DNA from: Pseudomonadota bacterium
GTDB lineage: Bacteria > Pseudomonadota > Alphaproteobacteria > Sphingomonadales > Sphingomonadaceae
Reading direction: 5' to 3'
NCBI GenBank assembly: GCA_963205265.1
Contig: CAUJJI010000227.1
Location: forward strand, 1-47,256
Length of the DNA: 47,256 nt
The notes under the pieces: model-generated
Databases searched by the model: none
The model's input: only the letters and a program-made list of their open reading frames with translations
Told to the model about the DNA's origin: nothing
Program-made: the position numbers and the translations under genes
Shown: positions 7,196 to 16,293 of the stretch, in pieces
How the letters are laid out: each line of letters starts with the position of its first letter
Position numbering within the stretch: position 1 is the first letter of the stretch

Positions 7196-9079
7196 TTACT
7201 TGCCGTCGATGCTGTACACCAGCAGCGCGTTGCCGGGCAGCTTGAAAGCAAAGCCGTAGCCCGAATTGGTGATGAGCTTCCCGTCGAAGATTGCCGGGCC
7301 CGGGCCGCTCATCGAGCCGCCCCGCGCGACCGCGCCGCTGGCCGTAGGATATTCGCCGATCGTATCGACCTGCCACAGGACCTTGCCGGTGGCGCTCTCA
7401 TAGGCGCGCAGCCAGCCGTCGATGTGGCCGGCGATCACTGCGCCGGGTATCGCGGTCGAGGCTGCCGATATGCCCGGCTCGCAAGGTGTGCGTCCGCGGC
7501 ATTCGTCGAAGAAGGGGCCCCTCCACACGACCTTGCCGGTGCGCGCATCGACCATGTGCATCCCCGGGAAGCCGCGATCGTCATAGGTGCCGGCTTGCGG
7601 GGTCGTCTTCGAATCGTAGATCGGAACGTAGATCCGCGTGCCTTCCGACGACATCCCGAAGTGGATGCCCCCCTGCAGGCTGCCGCGGCCGACTTTCACG
7701 TTCCACAGGACCGCGCCGTCCCGGTCGGGATCGATTGCCGTCAGCGCACCCGACTTGGAACCGGCCAGCAGGATCTGGCGGCCGCGGTCGAGATCGACGA
7801 TCATGACCGATGTGGCGAGGTCCTCGTCGGGCCCGCGCTCGGCGGGACAATTGGGATGGGCCTTGTACATGCAGCTGTTGTTCCACGCGTCGCGGAAATT
7901 GATCTGGCGCGACCAGCGGCGCTGCCCGGTGAGCAGATCGACAGCAAAGACCGCATCCGAGTTCTCGTCCGCCGGCGAGGTATAGTTCTCTCCCGACCCG
8001 AAATAGAGCAGGCCCCGCTTCTCGTCGACCGTGGGCGAGCCCCAGACCGGGGCGCCTGACGGTGCGAGGATGTCGACGCCCTTCGCCGTGCGACCCACGA
8101 CCTGCGCCTCCTTCTGCACGGTGTAGGCCTGCCACTTCTTCGCACCGGTCGCGACGTCCAGTGCCACGACCGAACCGCGGAACGTGCAGCAGGCATAGTC
8201 CGGGTTCTCGGCCGAGCCGACTTCGAGCGAGGAGACCGGCACGTACAGCATCTGGCCCCAAAGCGCGACGCTTCCGGTGATGGTGGCGGCGCGGTGCTCT
8301 TCGGGACGCGCGCGCCACAGTTCCACTCCGGTCAAAGCGTCGACGGCGTAGACGTTGCCCAGGACGTCTCCGAAGAATGCACGGGGAGAATGGTCCGGAC
8401 GCGTGCCCTCGGGCCAGCGCTCGACGACGATCGTGTTGCGGACTTCGGCTGCCGCCGAATAGGACCAGCGCACGCAGCCCGTCTCCAAGTCGAGCGCGAA
8501 GACCTGACCGCTGTGGCTGCCGACGAAGATCGCTCCCATCGCGACCACCGGCTGCGAACGCGCCTGCGTAGCGTCGGGAAAGGCGAACGCCCATTTCAGC
8601 TTGAGCCGGGGCAAGTCGGCTGCCGTCAGCCCGCCGACGCTCGCCGGGACGAAACGGCGGTTGTCGTAACCCCAGCCGACGGCAGGCGGCGGCCGCGTCA
8701 GGTCGAACTGGGCGTGCAGGGCCTCGCACCTTTTCGGCGGCGGGGGAGCCTTGTAGTCGGCCAGATCCGTCTGCGTGAGGTACTCGGCGACCTGGCGGCG
8801 TTCGAGAGGCGTCAATCCCGCCGCCATATCCTTCATCACCCCGTGGTCGAGGATCGCGAGGATATTCGCCGGCGACATGCCGCGCATGGTATATTCCGGC
8901 GGCGCCTTGGGACTGCCACCCTCGTGGCAGCCGGCGCAGGTGGTCTTGAAGATCTGCTGTCCGGGCCACATTTTCGCGTCGCCGCCTGCCGGAGCGGCAT
9001 GCAGCCGATCGCTTGCCACCGTCACCAGCAGCGCCCCGATGGCGAGCAGCAGGGCTAGAATCTGACGCGAAATATTCAT
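7196..9079 (-). CDS. Quinohemoprotein with N-terminal cytochrome c and PQQ propeller (PVA-dehydrogenase-like)
   Basis: A 627-residue periplasmic enzyme. A signal peptide (1-29, ending LHAAPA) leads to a cytochrome c domain with CAGCH (48-52) and methionines around 82-85 as possible axial ligand, a short proline linker (APPPPK), then PQQ beta-propeller repeats (FALDLETG, YAVDALTG, VALDVATG, FAVDLLTG, HMVDARTG). Cys297-Cys298 form the vicinal disulfide motif (ACCTFRG). Heme-first, propeller-second is the order of polyvinyl-alcohol dehydrogenases, unlike type II alcohol dehydrogenases where heme is last. GGAGG stands 5 nt before the ATG at 9079. It would oxidise a secondary or polymeric alcohol and pass electrons to a c-type cytochrome or oxidase. 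Confidence 0.92.
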   Translation of the reverse strand: MNISRQILALLLAIGALLVTVASDRLHAAPAGGDAKMWPGQQIFKTTCAGCHEGGSPKAPPEYTMRGMSPANILAILDHGVMKDMAAGLTPLERRQVAEYLTQTDLADYKAPPPPKRCEALHAQFDLTRPPPAVGWGYDNRRFVPASVGGLTAADLPRLKLKWAFAFPDATQARSQPVVAMGAIFVGSHSGQVFALDLETGCVRWSYSAAAEVRNTIVVERWPEGTRPDHSPRAFFGDVLGNVYAVDALTGVELWRARPEEHRAATITGSVALWGQMLYVPVSSLEVGSAENPDYACCTFRGSVVALDVATGAKKWQAYTVQKEAQVVGRTAKGVDILAPSGAPVWGSPTVDEKRGLLYFGSGENYTSPADENSDAVFAVDLLTGQRRWSRQINFRDAWNNSCMYKAHPNCPAERGPDEDLATSVMIVDLDRGRQILLAGSKSGALTAIDPDRDGAVLWNVKVGRGSLQGGIHFGMSSEGTRIYVPIYDSKTTPQAGTYDDRGFPGMHMVDARTGKVVWRGPFFDECRGRTPCEPGISAASTAIPGAVIAGHIDGWLRAYESATGKVLWQVDTIGEYPTASGAVARGGSMSGPGPAIFDGKLITNSGYGFAFKLPGNALLVYSIDGK

Positions 9080-9150
9080 TGTTCCTCCAAGTCGCCCCTG
9101 TCGGCCAAGACCGGGCCCAAGTCGTCGATCCCGCCGGCTAGTGGCGGTGC

Positions 9151-10008
9151 CTAGCAATCGCCCTTGCAGACGGCGGCGTTGCGGATCCGGTATTCGGTGG
9201 GGGTCAAGCCGGTGGACTGCTTGAACCAGTGGCAGAAGGCACTGGCATGAGTGAAACCGAGGTTGTGGGCGAGAACCTTCAACGGATAGTGGGTCTCGAT
9301 CAGTTGCCGGCAGGCCGTGTTGACCCTGGCCTCCTCGATTTCCGCACGCAGCGAGCGTCCAGTCGTGCGCTTGAACATCTCGCGCAGGCGCGCTTGCCGC
9401 ATCTCGAACCGGTCGGCGATATAGGCGAGCGTCAGGTCCCTGAACTCGGTCGTCTGAATCAGGTGACGAATGCGGGTCACCTGCTCCGGGGAAAAGCTGC
9501 GCGGCGAGAACTCGTTCTGGCTCGACCTGGCGATCAGGCAACGGGCGGTATCGATCGCGAGAATCCGCACGAGCGATTCCAGCAGCGGCTTGCTGCCTTC
9601 GCGCTCCATAATGAGCTCATCGTAGATCCGGTCGAGCGTCGCGGCGATCGTCGGCTCGTCGAAGATCGGATGGGCATCGACCTGGCGGAAATCGAAATCG
9701 ATCGAGGCAGGAAGCTGAGCGTTGAGCCAGGCCAGATCGAAATCGAACCTGCGCACCGGGAAATCGACTTCGACTCCCACCGTCTCGATGGGCAAGGCGG
9801 CGCCGGCAGGGGTAAGCACTATCCTTCCAAGACGCGGATCGCCGTTCATGGGCTGCGACAGCCGCGCTCGCACCGGGCGCCTCGTGCCTGCCTGCTGGAA
9901 GTTGAAATACTCCTCGTGCTGCGCGAACCGTATTCCGGCGCACCACGCATGACTCTCTTGCGAGAGCACGAGACCTTCGAAACTGAGTTGCCACTGCAAC
10001 GTCCGCAT
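9151..10008 (-). CDS. AraC-family transcriptional regulator
   Basis: A 285-residue regulator. The first 170 residues form a variable ligand-sensing region without a recognised catalytic motif; the last 100 hold two helix-turn-helix motifs (DLTLAYIADRFEMRQARLRE and PLKVLAHNLGFTHASAFCHW) ending TGLTPTEYRIRN, the standard AraC C-terminus. The layout resembles AraC members with an N-terminal AraC-binding-like (OruR/GbdR type) domain. The ATG at 10008 is used; a GTG at 10023 could add five residues. It lies between the GMC gene and the quinohemoprotein gene on the same strand with a 161-bp leader, and probably controls one or both neighbours. Confidence 0.93.
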   Translation of the reverse strand: MRTLQWQLSFEGLVLSQESHAWCAGIRFAQHEEYFNFQQAGTRRPVRARLSQPMNGDPRLGRIVLTPAGAALPIETVGVEVDFPVRRFDFDLAWLNAQLPASIDFDFRQVDAHPIFDEPTIAATLDRIYDELIMEREGSKPLLESLVRILAIDTARCLIARSSQNEFSPRSFSPEQVTRIRHLIQTTEFRDLTLAYIADRFEMRQARLREMFKRTTGRSLRAEIEEARVNTACRQLIETHYPLKVLAHNLGFTHASAFCHWFKQSTGLTPTEYRIRNAAVCKGDC

Positions 10009-10169
10009 GCATCCAGATCCCACAGCCCGGCAGCCGTCGTTGTCGCCGACGGGTCGGGATGCGAAACTAGCAGAACGCGGGGCGACAAGAAGCGCTTAGG
10101 TGCCCCGGTTTGGTCTGTGAATGAACTGGATGTTTGTTTGCAATGAAAGGACCGCGCAATGCGGCACCG

Positions 10170-11750
10170 TCAGCGATTGCCCGCCCGGATGATCTCGGAC
10201 GCGCGCCAGCCGACGGCCATGGTAGGTCCGTTGATATTGCACGACGGCATCGTCGGGAAAACCGACGCATCGGCCACACGGAGCCCGTACACTCCGCGGA
10301 CGAACAGCCGTGGATCGAGGACGGTCTCCGAAGACAAGCCCATCCGGCACGTGCCGCACGAATGGAAAGTGGAGCTGCCCTGCTCGCGATAATAGCGCAC
10401 GATGTCCTCGTCGCTGTCGATCTCGGTGACCGGCGGCCGCTCCTTCGCGATGAGCCGCGAGATTTCGGGCTGCCGGAGCCAGGCGACGGTGAAGCGGTAG
10501 CAGGCTATCGTCACTTCGCGGTCATAGGGATCGGCCAGGTAATTGGGTCGTATCCGCGGAAGCGTTTGCGGGTCCCGGTCGGCGATCCGGACGGACCCGC
10601 GGCTGCGCGAGCGCGCAGGGAAGCTGAACACGTGGAAGCTCGGCTGAGGTTCCGTCTGCAGTCCCGTCTCGAGCATCTGCATCACATAGGGAGCGAAGAT
10701 GATTTCCGCATCCGGGCGATCGAGCCCGGGGCGGCTGCGAAAGAAACCCGCCACGGGGTAAGGCGGCGCGGCCATGGGGCCCCGGCGCGTCAGCGCATAG
10801 CGCATGGTATTGGCGAGCAGTCTCAAGCCACGATACTCGGCATTCTCGCCGAGCGGCGCGGCGAGGTCGTAATGCAGCATCAGTGCGCGATGTTCGAGCA
10901 GGTTCTCCCCGACCGCCGGGGATTCGGCGACCATGTCGATGCCCAGCGGGCGCAGGTGTTCGGATCTGCCCACGCCCGAGCGCTGGAGGATCGCCGGGGT
11001 GTTGAGCGCGCCCGCAGCCAGGATGACTTCGCCGGACGTGGAAAAGCAGGCCTTGCCGGTAGCCAGCCGTCCCTCGACGCCGCAGGCGCGCAGGCCCTCG
11101 AAGACGACGCGGTCGGCATCGAAGCCGGTCACGATGCGCAGGTTCGGCCGTCTCCGTGCACGATCGAGGAAGGCGCGCGCGGTGCTCGACCGGATGCCCC
11201 GCCGGATCGACTGTGTCGCATAGCCGACTCCTTCCTGGGCGGGATTGTTCAAGTCGTCGACGCGCGCCACCCCCATGCGCTCGCCCGCTGCGATGAAGGC
11301 TTCGGCCAGCGGGTCGCGGCTGCGAGGGATCGACAGCTCCAGCGGCCCGTCGCCGCCGTTCTCGCCCTCGCCGCATTCCATTTCCCTGAAGACGCGAGCC
11401 ATCTCGCCGCTGTCCCAGCCGACGGCGCCCGCAGCGGACCAATCGTCATAGTCGGCCATCTGCCCGCGGAAATACATCATGCCGTTGATCGAGCTCGAAC
11501 CGCCCAGCACCCGGCCGCGCACCCAGGGCTCGGCCCCGATCCCTTCGGCTGCTTCGGTCAGGTACTGCCAGGTGTGGCTGGGCTGTCCGAGTATCTTGCC
11601 GATGCCCTTGGGCATCGAGATGAACGGATGGCGATGGCTCGGACCGGATTCGAGCAGCAGGACCCGTGTCCGCGGATCTGCAGACAGGCGCTCGGCGAGC
11701 ACGGCGCCGGCCGATCCGGCGCCGACGATGATGTAATCCGGGTCATCCAT
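10170..11750 (-). CDS. GMC-family FAD-dependent alcohol oxidoreductase
   Basis: A 526-residue flavoprotein. The FAD-binding Rossmann motif GAGSAG follows DYIIVG at the N-terminus with the acidic end LLLESG; the GMC signature GGSSSINGMMYFRG is present. His463 (FHSCGTCRMG) and Asn507 (CNINGP) are 44 residues apart, as in choline oxidase and relatives. No signal peptide is seen. GMC enzymes oxidise primary or secondary alcohols; sphingomonad relatives include polyethylene-glycol dehydrogenase and choline-dehydrogenase-like proteins. It starts 18 bp after the P450 stop, so the P450 may create the hydroxyl that this enzyme oxidises. Confidence 0.94.
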   Translation of the reverse strand: MDDPDYIIVGAGSAGAVLAERLSADPRTRVLLLESGPSHRHPFISMPKGIGKILGQPSHTWQYLTEAAEGIGAEPWVRGRVLGGSSSINGMMYFRGQMADYDDWSAAGAVGWDSGEMARVFREMECGEGENGGDGPLELSIPRSRDPLAEAFIAAGERMGVARVDDLNNPAQEGVGYATQSIRRGIRSSTARAFLDRARRRPNLRIVTGFDADRVVFEGLRACGVEGRLATGKACFSTSGEVILAAGALNTPAILQRSGVGRSEHLRPLGIDMVAESPAVGENLLEHRALMLHYDLAAPLGENAEYRGLRLLANTMRYALTRRGPMAAPPYPVAGFFRSRPGLDRPDAEIIFAPYVMQMLETGLQTEPQPSFHVFSFPARSRSRGSVRIADRDPQTLPRIRPNYLADPYDREVTIACYRFTVAWLRQPEISRLIAKERPPVTEIDSDEDIVRYYREQGSSTFHSCGTCRMGLSSETVLDPRLFVRGVYGLRVADASVFPTMPSCNINGPTMAVGWRASEIIRAGNR

Positions 11751-11768
11751 TCCCGTCGACTGCCCAGG

Positions 11769-13031
11769 CTAGATTTCGAAATCGCAAGGCACCTTGGGGC
11801 CCGGCGGGAAGCGGATCGGCATGGTTTCCCAGCCGTTGATGGTCCCGATCGAACGATATCGGCGAGCCCCCTCGTAATCGATCGTCCAATCGGGAATGCG
11901 AGCAAACATCTGCGCGATCATTTCCTCGAACATCATCCGCGCGAAGGAGGAACCGATGCAGCGGTGAATGCCCGAGCCGAAGGCCAAGTGCCGGTTCGAC
12001 GCGCGATCGAAGTTCACCTCGTCGGGGCTTTCGAAGACCGCGGGATCGCGGTTTGCGGCCGCCCAGACCAGCATCACGCGGTCGCCCTCGTCCACGTCCT
12101 GCCCGGCCACTTCGACGCTGCGCGTTACGTTGCGGGCGAGACAGTGAATGGGTGAGAACACCCGCAGGAACTCTTCCCGCGCGAACGGCACCAGCGACGG
12201 CTCGGCCATCAGCCGGGCCTTTGCCTCGGAGTGATGATGCAGGTACTCGAGAGCATGAGTGGTCAGCGCCGTCGTCGTGTCCACGCCGCCGATGATGATG
12301 TTGTTGGCCAGCGACAGCACGTCGTTCAACTCGAGCAGGCGTCCTCCGACCGGCTGGTGCGCGAAATAGGACAGAAGATTAGGTTCTTCAGGCAACCCCT
12401 TGTATCGCATGAATTCTTCTGCACAGCGCTGGAAGATCCAGTCGACGCCTGCGACGACTTGCGCGTATTCCGGCGCTTCCTTGGGAGTGAAGACCATGGT
12501 GTGCAGGGGATCGGCGAATTCGCGCCACTCCGATAGCGGCAGCCCCATCAACTTCATCGTGACCATCGCCGGCACCGGTCCCGTGAAGTCGTTGACCAGG
12601 TCCATTTCGCCGGTTTCGATCACCCGGTTGAGGAGAGCCGTGGCAAAGTTTCGGGCGTCCTGGCGGAACCCTTCGACCGCCTTGGGTGCGAAGCGACGAT
12701 TGATGAAGTCGCGGAACAGGTTCCATTCCGGCGGATCGGATTCGACCGGGAGCCCGCGCGGGATGGGAGTGAACGGGATGGTGATGCCGCCGCTCCCCGA
12801 TGCAGTTTCCGGATCGAACGACTTCGCGCTCGAGAACGTCTCGGGGTCCCGCGCCATTTCGACGACGGCATCGTAGGACGTCGCCACCCAGTAGCCGCCG
12901 TGCCGGTCGGTCCAGGCTACCGGGCACTTTTCGCGCATCTCGCGGAATTCATCGGGCCAGTTTTCCGCGTGTTCGGGCGATTCGTGATCGAAGGCTATCG
13001 GGTTGGCCTTGGTTCCCTGCTTCTGGTCCAT
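11769..13031 (-). CDS. Cytochrome P450
   Basis: A 420-residue soluble bacterial class I P450. The heme loop FGSGIHRCIG has Cys358 as thiolate ligand; the I-helix oxygen-activation segment GGVDTTTA is at 248-255; ExxR is Glu287-Arg290. VESDPPEWNLFRDFIN is the usual C-helix heme-contact region. The ATG at 13031 is preferred; a TTG at 13058 would add nine residues. It is 30 bp downstream of a one-cluster ferredoxin, its likely electron donor; the ferredoxin reductase is not in the window. It is followed by a GMC alcohol oxidoreductase and lies below an aldehyde dehydrogenase, so terminal or methyl-group hydroxylation followed by oxidation to the acid is a sensible reading. I do not assign a CYP family. 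Confidence 0.96.
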   Translation of the reverse strand: MDQKQGTKANPIAFDHESPEHAENWPDEFREMREKCPVAWTDRHGGYWVATSYDAVVEMARDPETFSSAKSFDPETASGSGGITIPFTPIPRGLPVESDPPEWNLFRDFINRRFAPKAVEGFRQDARNFATALLNRVIETGEMDLVNDFTGPVPAMVTMKLMGLPLSEWREFADPLHTMVFTPKEAPEYAQVVAGVDWIFQRCAEEFMRYKGLPEEPNLLSYFAHQPVGGRLLELNDVLSLANNIIIGGVDTTTALTTHALEYLHHHSEAKARLMAEPSLVPFAREEFLRVFSPIHCLARNVTRSVEVAGQDVDEGDRVMLVWAAANRDPAVFESPDEVNFDRASNRHLAFGSGIHRCIGSSFARMMFEEMIAQMFARIPDWTIDYEGARRYRSIGTINGWETMPIRFPPGPKVPCDFEI

Positions 13032-13061
13032 GGGTAAGATCCTGACGACGGAGTTCAAATC

Positions 13062-13256
13062 TCATTCGGTGACGATGATGGCCTGCTCGGGGCACGCCTG
13101 CGCCGCGCGGCGCACCGCATCCTCCAGTTCGGGGGGCACCTGCCGGAACCGGGCCTGCGAACGGCCGTCCTCGTCGCTCAGCACGAACGCCTGCGGCGCA
13201 TAGAGGACGCACATGCCCTGCCCGACGCAGCGCTCATCGATGACAGCAACTTCCAT
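13062..13256 (-). CDS. 3Fe-4S-type ferredoxin (P450 partner)
   Basis: A 64-residue ferredoxin. Cys10, Cys16 (CVGQGMC) and Cys55 (ACPEQAI) are the only cysteines; the central CxxC ligand is replaced by Gly/Gln, which indicates a [3Fe-4S] cluster as in P450-linked ferredoxins of actinomycetes and sphingomonads. A GAGG element precedes the ATG at 13256. It stands 8 bp below the kinase stop and 30 bp above the P450, so it very probably supplies the P450 with electrons. The Rieske oxygenase at 28722 could also need a ferredoxin, but those normally use 2Fe-2S proteins. Confidence 0.93.
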   Translation of the reverse strand: MEVAVIDERCVGQGMCVLYAPQAFVLSDEDGRSQARFRQVPPELEDAVRRAAQACPEQAIIVTE

Positions 13257-13264
13257 CGTGCCTC

Positions 13265-14416
13265 CTAGAATGAATCCAGCGACTGGTGATCGTCGATGGC
13301 GACAAGCAGCCTGTTCAGGAATTCGCGAGTGGTTCGCAGCGGCTGCATGTCGGGCATGCCTTCCGCGGGGTGCAAAGTGATCGTCCAGAACGCCAGGGCG
13401 CTCATCAATTGCTGGCGCAACGACGTCCAGACCTGATCGATGGGCTCGCGCGGAACGCCGCCTTCGGCCATGAGATCGAGATAGAGCTCGACCAGGTCCT
13501 TCTCCCACGCGCGGCGGTTCTCTACCGTGAGCGCCGTTGTCATCGTGTAGATGAGATCGCGCGACCAGTGCCCGACGGATGTGATCTGCCAATCGCTCAG
13601 GCCCATCCTGCCGTCGGCGGCGATGTACCAGTTCTTGAGGTGGACGTCGCAGTGGATCAGCGTCTGGGGCAAATGATCGTGCCGCTCGACCGAACGCATC
13701 GTCGCCGGCCAGACTTCGCCTCGCCGGGCGAACAGGCGCGCAGGCATGATGTCCTCGCACTGGCCGAAGGCATCGTCGCAGCAGTCGGCAAAATCGGGCG
13801 AAGCCGCCATCATCCGCTCCCACCACTTCGGCCAGGTGATGAACGGCAGCGATGCCGTGCCCAGTTCGGGGCTCATGTAGAATCGCGAATGCAGGTTCGC
13901 GAGCGTGCGGATCTGCTGCTCGGCGCGCTCACGGGTGACCTCGGTGCGGTCGTCGCAGAACTCGCCGCGGTCACGCAGGTCGTGCAACATGATCAGCGAG
14001 GCGAAATTCTCGGGGTCGAACCGCGCGTAGATTCCTTCGGGAGCCTCGATCTCGAGCCGAGGACGGACGAGGTTGTAGAAGTCGGCCTCGATCTGCGCCG
14101 CGCGGGACAAGCCAAGCACCAGGCGATTGTTCAGCGTCTCGGCCGCCTTGCAGAAGACCGTTTCCGGTAGCCCGGCGCTCCGTCCCGCCGCATTGTATTC
14201 CAGCATGATGCGACGGCGGTTCGACGAACCGTCGTCACGCTCGTCGAAGCTGTGGGCGGTAACCTGGGCACCCGGATGATCCCTGCACAGCACGTCGGTC
14301 AGCCACGCGTCGGTTATCGCCGCATAGCTGCGCGGGACCTCGTCCCGCGTGGTGACAGGGCTGTCCAGGTCTTCGGTTGCGAACAGGCCGGCGACTCTTT
14401 CGATTTCGTTGCTCAC
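13265..14416 (-). CDS. APH-fold phosphotransferase (ecdysteroid-kinase/CHK-like)
   Basis: A 383-residue soluble kinase-fold protein. The catalytic loop HCDVHLKN holds His255, Asp257 and Asn262, and Asp275 (LSDWQ) is the magnesium-binding aspartate; Lys90 (VFCKAAE) is the likely ATP lysine. The family phosphorylates hydroxyl groups of small molecules, not aminoglycosides only: choline, macrolides, ecdysteroids and 4-hydroxyacyl-CoA (LvaA, ACAD10/11). It starts with GTG at 14416, with GGAA a few bases upstream and no nearby ATG. The tight packing with ferredoxin, P450 and aldehyde dehydrogenase suggests it acts on the hydroxylated catabolic intermediate. A resistance role is unlikely in this context. 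Confidence 0.9.
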   Translation of the reverse strand: MSNEIERVAGLFATEDLDSPVTTRDEVPRSYAAITDAWLTDVLCRDHPGAQVTAHSFDERDDGSSNRRRIMLEYNAAGRSAGLPETVFCKAAETLNNRLVLGLSRAAQIEADFYNLVRPRLEIEAPEGIYARFDPENFASLIMLHDLRDRGEFCDDRTEVTRERAEQQIRTLANLHSRFYMSPELGTASLPFITWPKWWERMMAASPDFADCCDDAFGQCEDIMPARLFARRGEVWPATMRSVERHDHLPQTLIHCDVHLKNWYIAADGRMGLSDWQITSVGHWSRDLIYTMTTALTVENRRAWEKDLVELYLDLMAEGGVPREPIDQVWTSLRQQLMSALAFWTITLHPAEGMPDMQPLRTTREFLNRLLVAIDDHQSLDSF

Positions 14417-14446
14417 GGACTGGTTCCAATGTGCTGCAGTGAAAGT

Positions 14447-15907
14447 TCAGGCGAGATGGGCGGGAGCCGAAGCCAGTACGACCGATTTCGTCTCCAGGAA
14501 CGGCATGAGCCCCTCGACGCCTCCCTCGCGGCCGATCCCCGACTGCTTGAAGCCGCCGAACGCGATATTGAAGAAGTCGAGCGCCTCGCCGTTCTGCCCG
14601 ATGGTGCCGGTGCGCATGCGGCGGGCGAAGCGATAGGCGCGGTCGGCGTCCGGGGTGAACACGCCACCCGACAGGCCGAAATCGGAATCATTGGCGATCG
14701 CCACCATGTCCTCCTCGTCCTCCGCCGGGATGACGCTGAGCACCGGGCCGAAGATTTCCTCTCGAGCGATCGTCATGCGATTCGAGACGTCGGCGAACAG
14801 CGTCGGCTCGACATAGAAGCCGCGATCGAGATGGGCAGGCCGGCCTCCTCCCGAAACCAGCCTCGCACCTTCGGACTTGCCGCTGGCGATGTAGTTCTCC
14901 ACCCGGTCGCGCTGGCGACGCATCGCCAGCGGCCCCATTTGCGTCCCCTGCATGAGCGGATCGCCGACATTGACCTCGCGCAGCCTCGCGGCGATGGCGT
15001 CGACCAGGGCTCCCTGGCGGTTGCGCGTGACCACGACCCGCGTCAGCGCCGCACAGACCTGGCCGGTCATCAGCGTCGCGTTGCCCGCCATTGCATCGGC
15101 GACGAGATCGAGATCGGCATCGTCGAGGACGACCGCCGCCGACTTGCCCCCCAGTTCGAGCGTGCAGCGGGCGATGCGCTCGCCGCAAATCGAGGCGATG
15201 CGCTTGCCGGCCGCGCTGGAGCCGGTGAAGGTCACCTTGTCCACCGCCGGATTGCGGACGAGCGCTTCCGACGCCGGCCGATCGGCAGTGACGACATTGA
15301 GCACGCCTGCGGGCAGGCCCGCCTCGTGCGCTGCTGCTGCTACCGCGTAGGCAGCGCTGGGCGCCTCGGGGGAAGCCTTGAGGATCACCGTGCAACCGGC
15401 GAGCAGGGCGGGTGCGACCTTGTAGGCGATCAGCAGCGGCGGCGCATTCCACGGGATGATCGCCGCCACGACGCCGACCGGCTCGCGCACGAGCAGGCCG
15501 AAATTTCCCGATTGCAGCGGCATCACCTTTTCGAATTCGAAGCTGTCGGCCAGCGAGGCATAGAAGTGATAGACGCTTGCCGCCCAGGCCGACACGCCAT
15601 TTGCCGCCGGCAGCACGATCCCCATTTCGCTCGACCAGTCGTGCGCGATGGCGGGCGCACGGGACATGAGGATATCGCCGATCGCCTTGACGAAGCCGGC
15701 ACGTTCCGAGGGAGCGAGCGCCGGCCACGGGCTGGTGTCGAAAGCCGTTCGCGCGGCACTTACCGCCCGCTCGATATCCGGCTCGAGCGCCTCGGCCACC
15801 CGGACGAACACCTCTTCGGTCGAAGGCGTCACCACCTCGAAGACCGATGGCGTCGACGGGTCGATCCACTGCCCGCCGATATACAACTTGTCCGGGTTTT
15901 CGATCAT
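14447..15907 (-). CDS. NAD(P)-dependent aldehyde dehydrogenase
   Basis: A 486-residue enzyme of the ALDH superfamily. It has the oxyanion asparagine Asn154 (IIPWNAPP), cofactor loop FTGSSAAGKRI (227-237), general base Glu251 (TLELGGKS) and nucleophile Cys285 (TGQVCAA). It oxidises aldehydes to carboxylates in the cytoplasm. The ATG at 15907 begins the conserved part (DKLYIGGQW); an in-frame start at 15988 would add 27 residues of unlike sequence. It heads the minus-strand block, 30 bp ahead of the kinase, and diverges from the TonB receptor gene at 16294, so the gap between them should hold its promoter. Confidence 0.95.
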   Translation of the reverse strand: MIENPDKLYIGGQWIDPSTPSVFEVVTPSTEEVFVRVAEALEPDIERAVSAARTAFDTSPWPALAPSERAGFVKAIGDILMSRAPAIAHDWSSEMGIVLPAANGVSAWAASVYHFYASLADSFEFEKVMPLQSGNFGLLVREPVGVVAAIIPWNAPPLLIAYKVAPALLAGCTVILKASPEAPSAAYAVAAAAHEAGLPAGVLNVVTADRPASEALVRNPAVDKVTFTGSSAAGKRIASICGERIARCTLELGGKSAAVVLDDADLDLVADAMAGNATLMTGQVCAALTRVVVTRNRQGALVDAIAARLREVNVGDPLMQGTQMGPLAMRRQRDRVENYIASGKSEGARLVSGGGRPAHLDRGFYVEPTLFADVSNRMTIAREEIFGPVLSVIPAEDEEDMVAIANDSDFGLSGGVFTPDADRAYRFARRMRTGTIGQNGEALDFFNIAFGGFKQSGIGREGGVEGLMPFLETKSVVLASAPAHLA

Positions 15908-16293
15908 CGCAACACCTTGTCCGCTCCCATCGTTCCGCCCGGCCCATGTCGGCACGGTATCCGTCGGCGTGGCCGGCGGCGGTTTCATCGATAATGAAGA
16001 CCTAGCTTCACCCGGCCAAATGGACAGGTGAATGGATTTCGCGGGACGCTCCTTTTGTTACGAAGTCGGTGCCGTCCTATTGCCCAATCCGCCCGGAATG
16101 CTGCCTAACGTCCGCAGCGCTTTCGACTGCGGGCGAGCCGGCAGGGTCCGAGGACGGAAACCTGCTGCTGCTGTCGGCGAGGGCGCGAAGCGGCGATGTC
16201 CGGCCAGCACGCGAAGAAGTGGTCGATAGGCGGTCATGTCTCGCGTTTCGACGATTCGAAGCCGGAGCATTCGAAGCATTGGGAGGAATTAGG
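15908..16293. other. 386-bp divergent intergenic region, no gene
   Basis: The gap separates the aldehyde dehydrogenase gene (leftward) from a TonB receptor gene (rightward) and should hold both promoters. I see no convincing reading frame. Near the receptor start the 9-mer ATTCGAAGC is repeated directly at 16254-16262 and 16269-16277 with a 15-bp period, followed by GGGAGGAATTAGG as ribosome site. No clear -35/-10 pair stood out. Confidence 0.5.

Noticed and set aside
10134..12155. Open frame of 673 codons on the plus strand across the GMC and P450 genes
   Set aside because: It runs opposite two clearly recognised genes and across their junction, with no domain character.
13265..14416. APH-fold gene as an aminoglycoside resistance determinant
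   Set aside because: It is embedded in a catabolic operon, is longer than typical APH enzymes, and resembles ecdysteroid-kinase/CHK-like proteins; there is no mobile element nearby.
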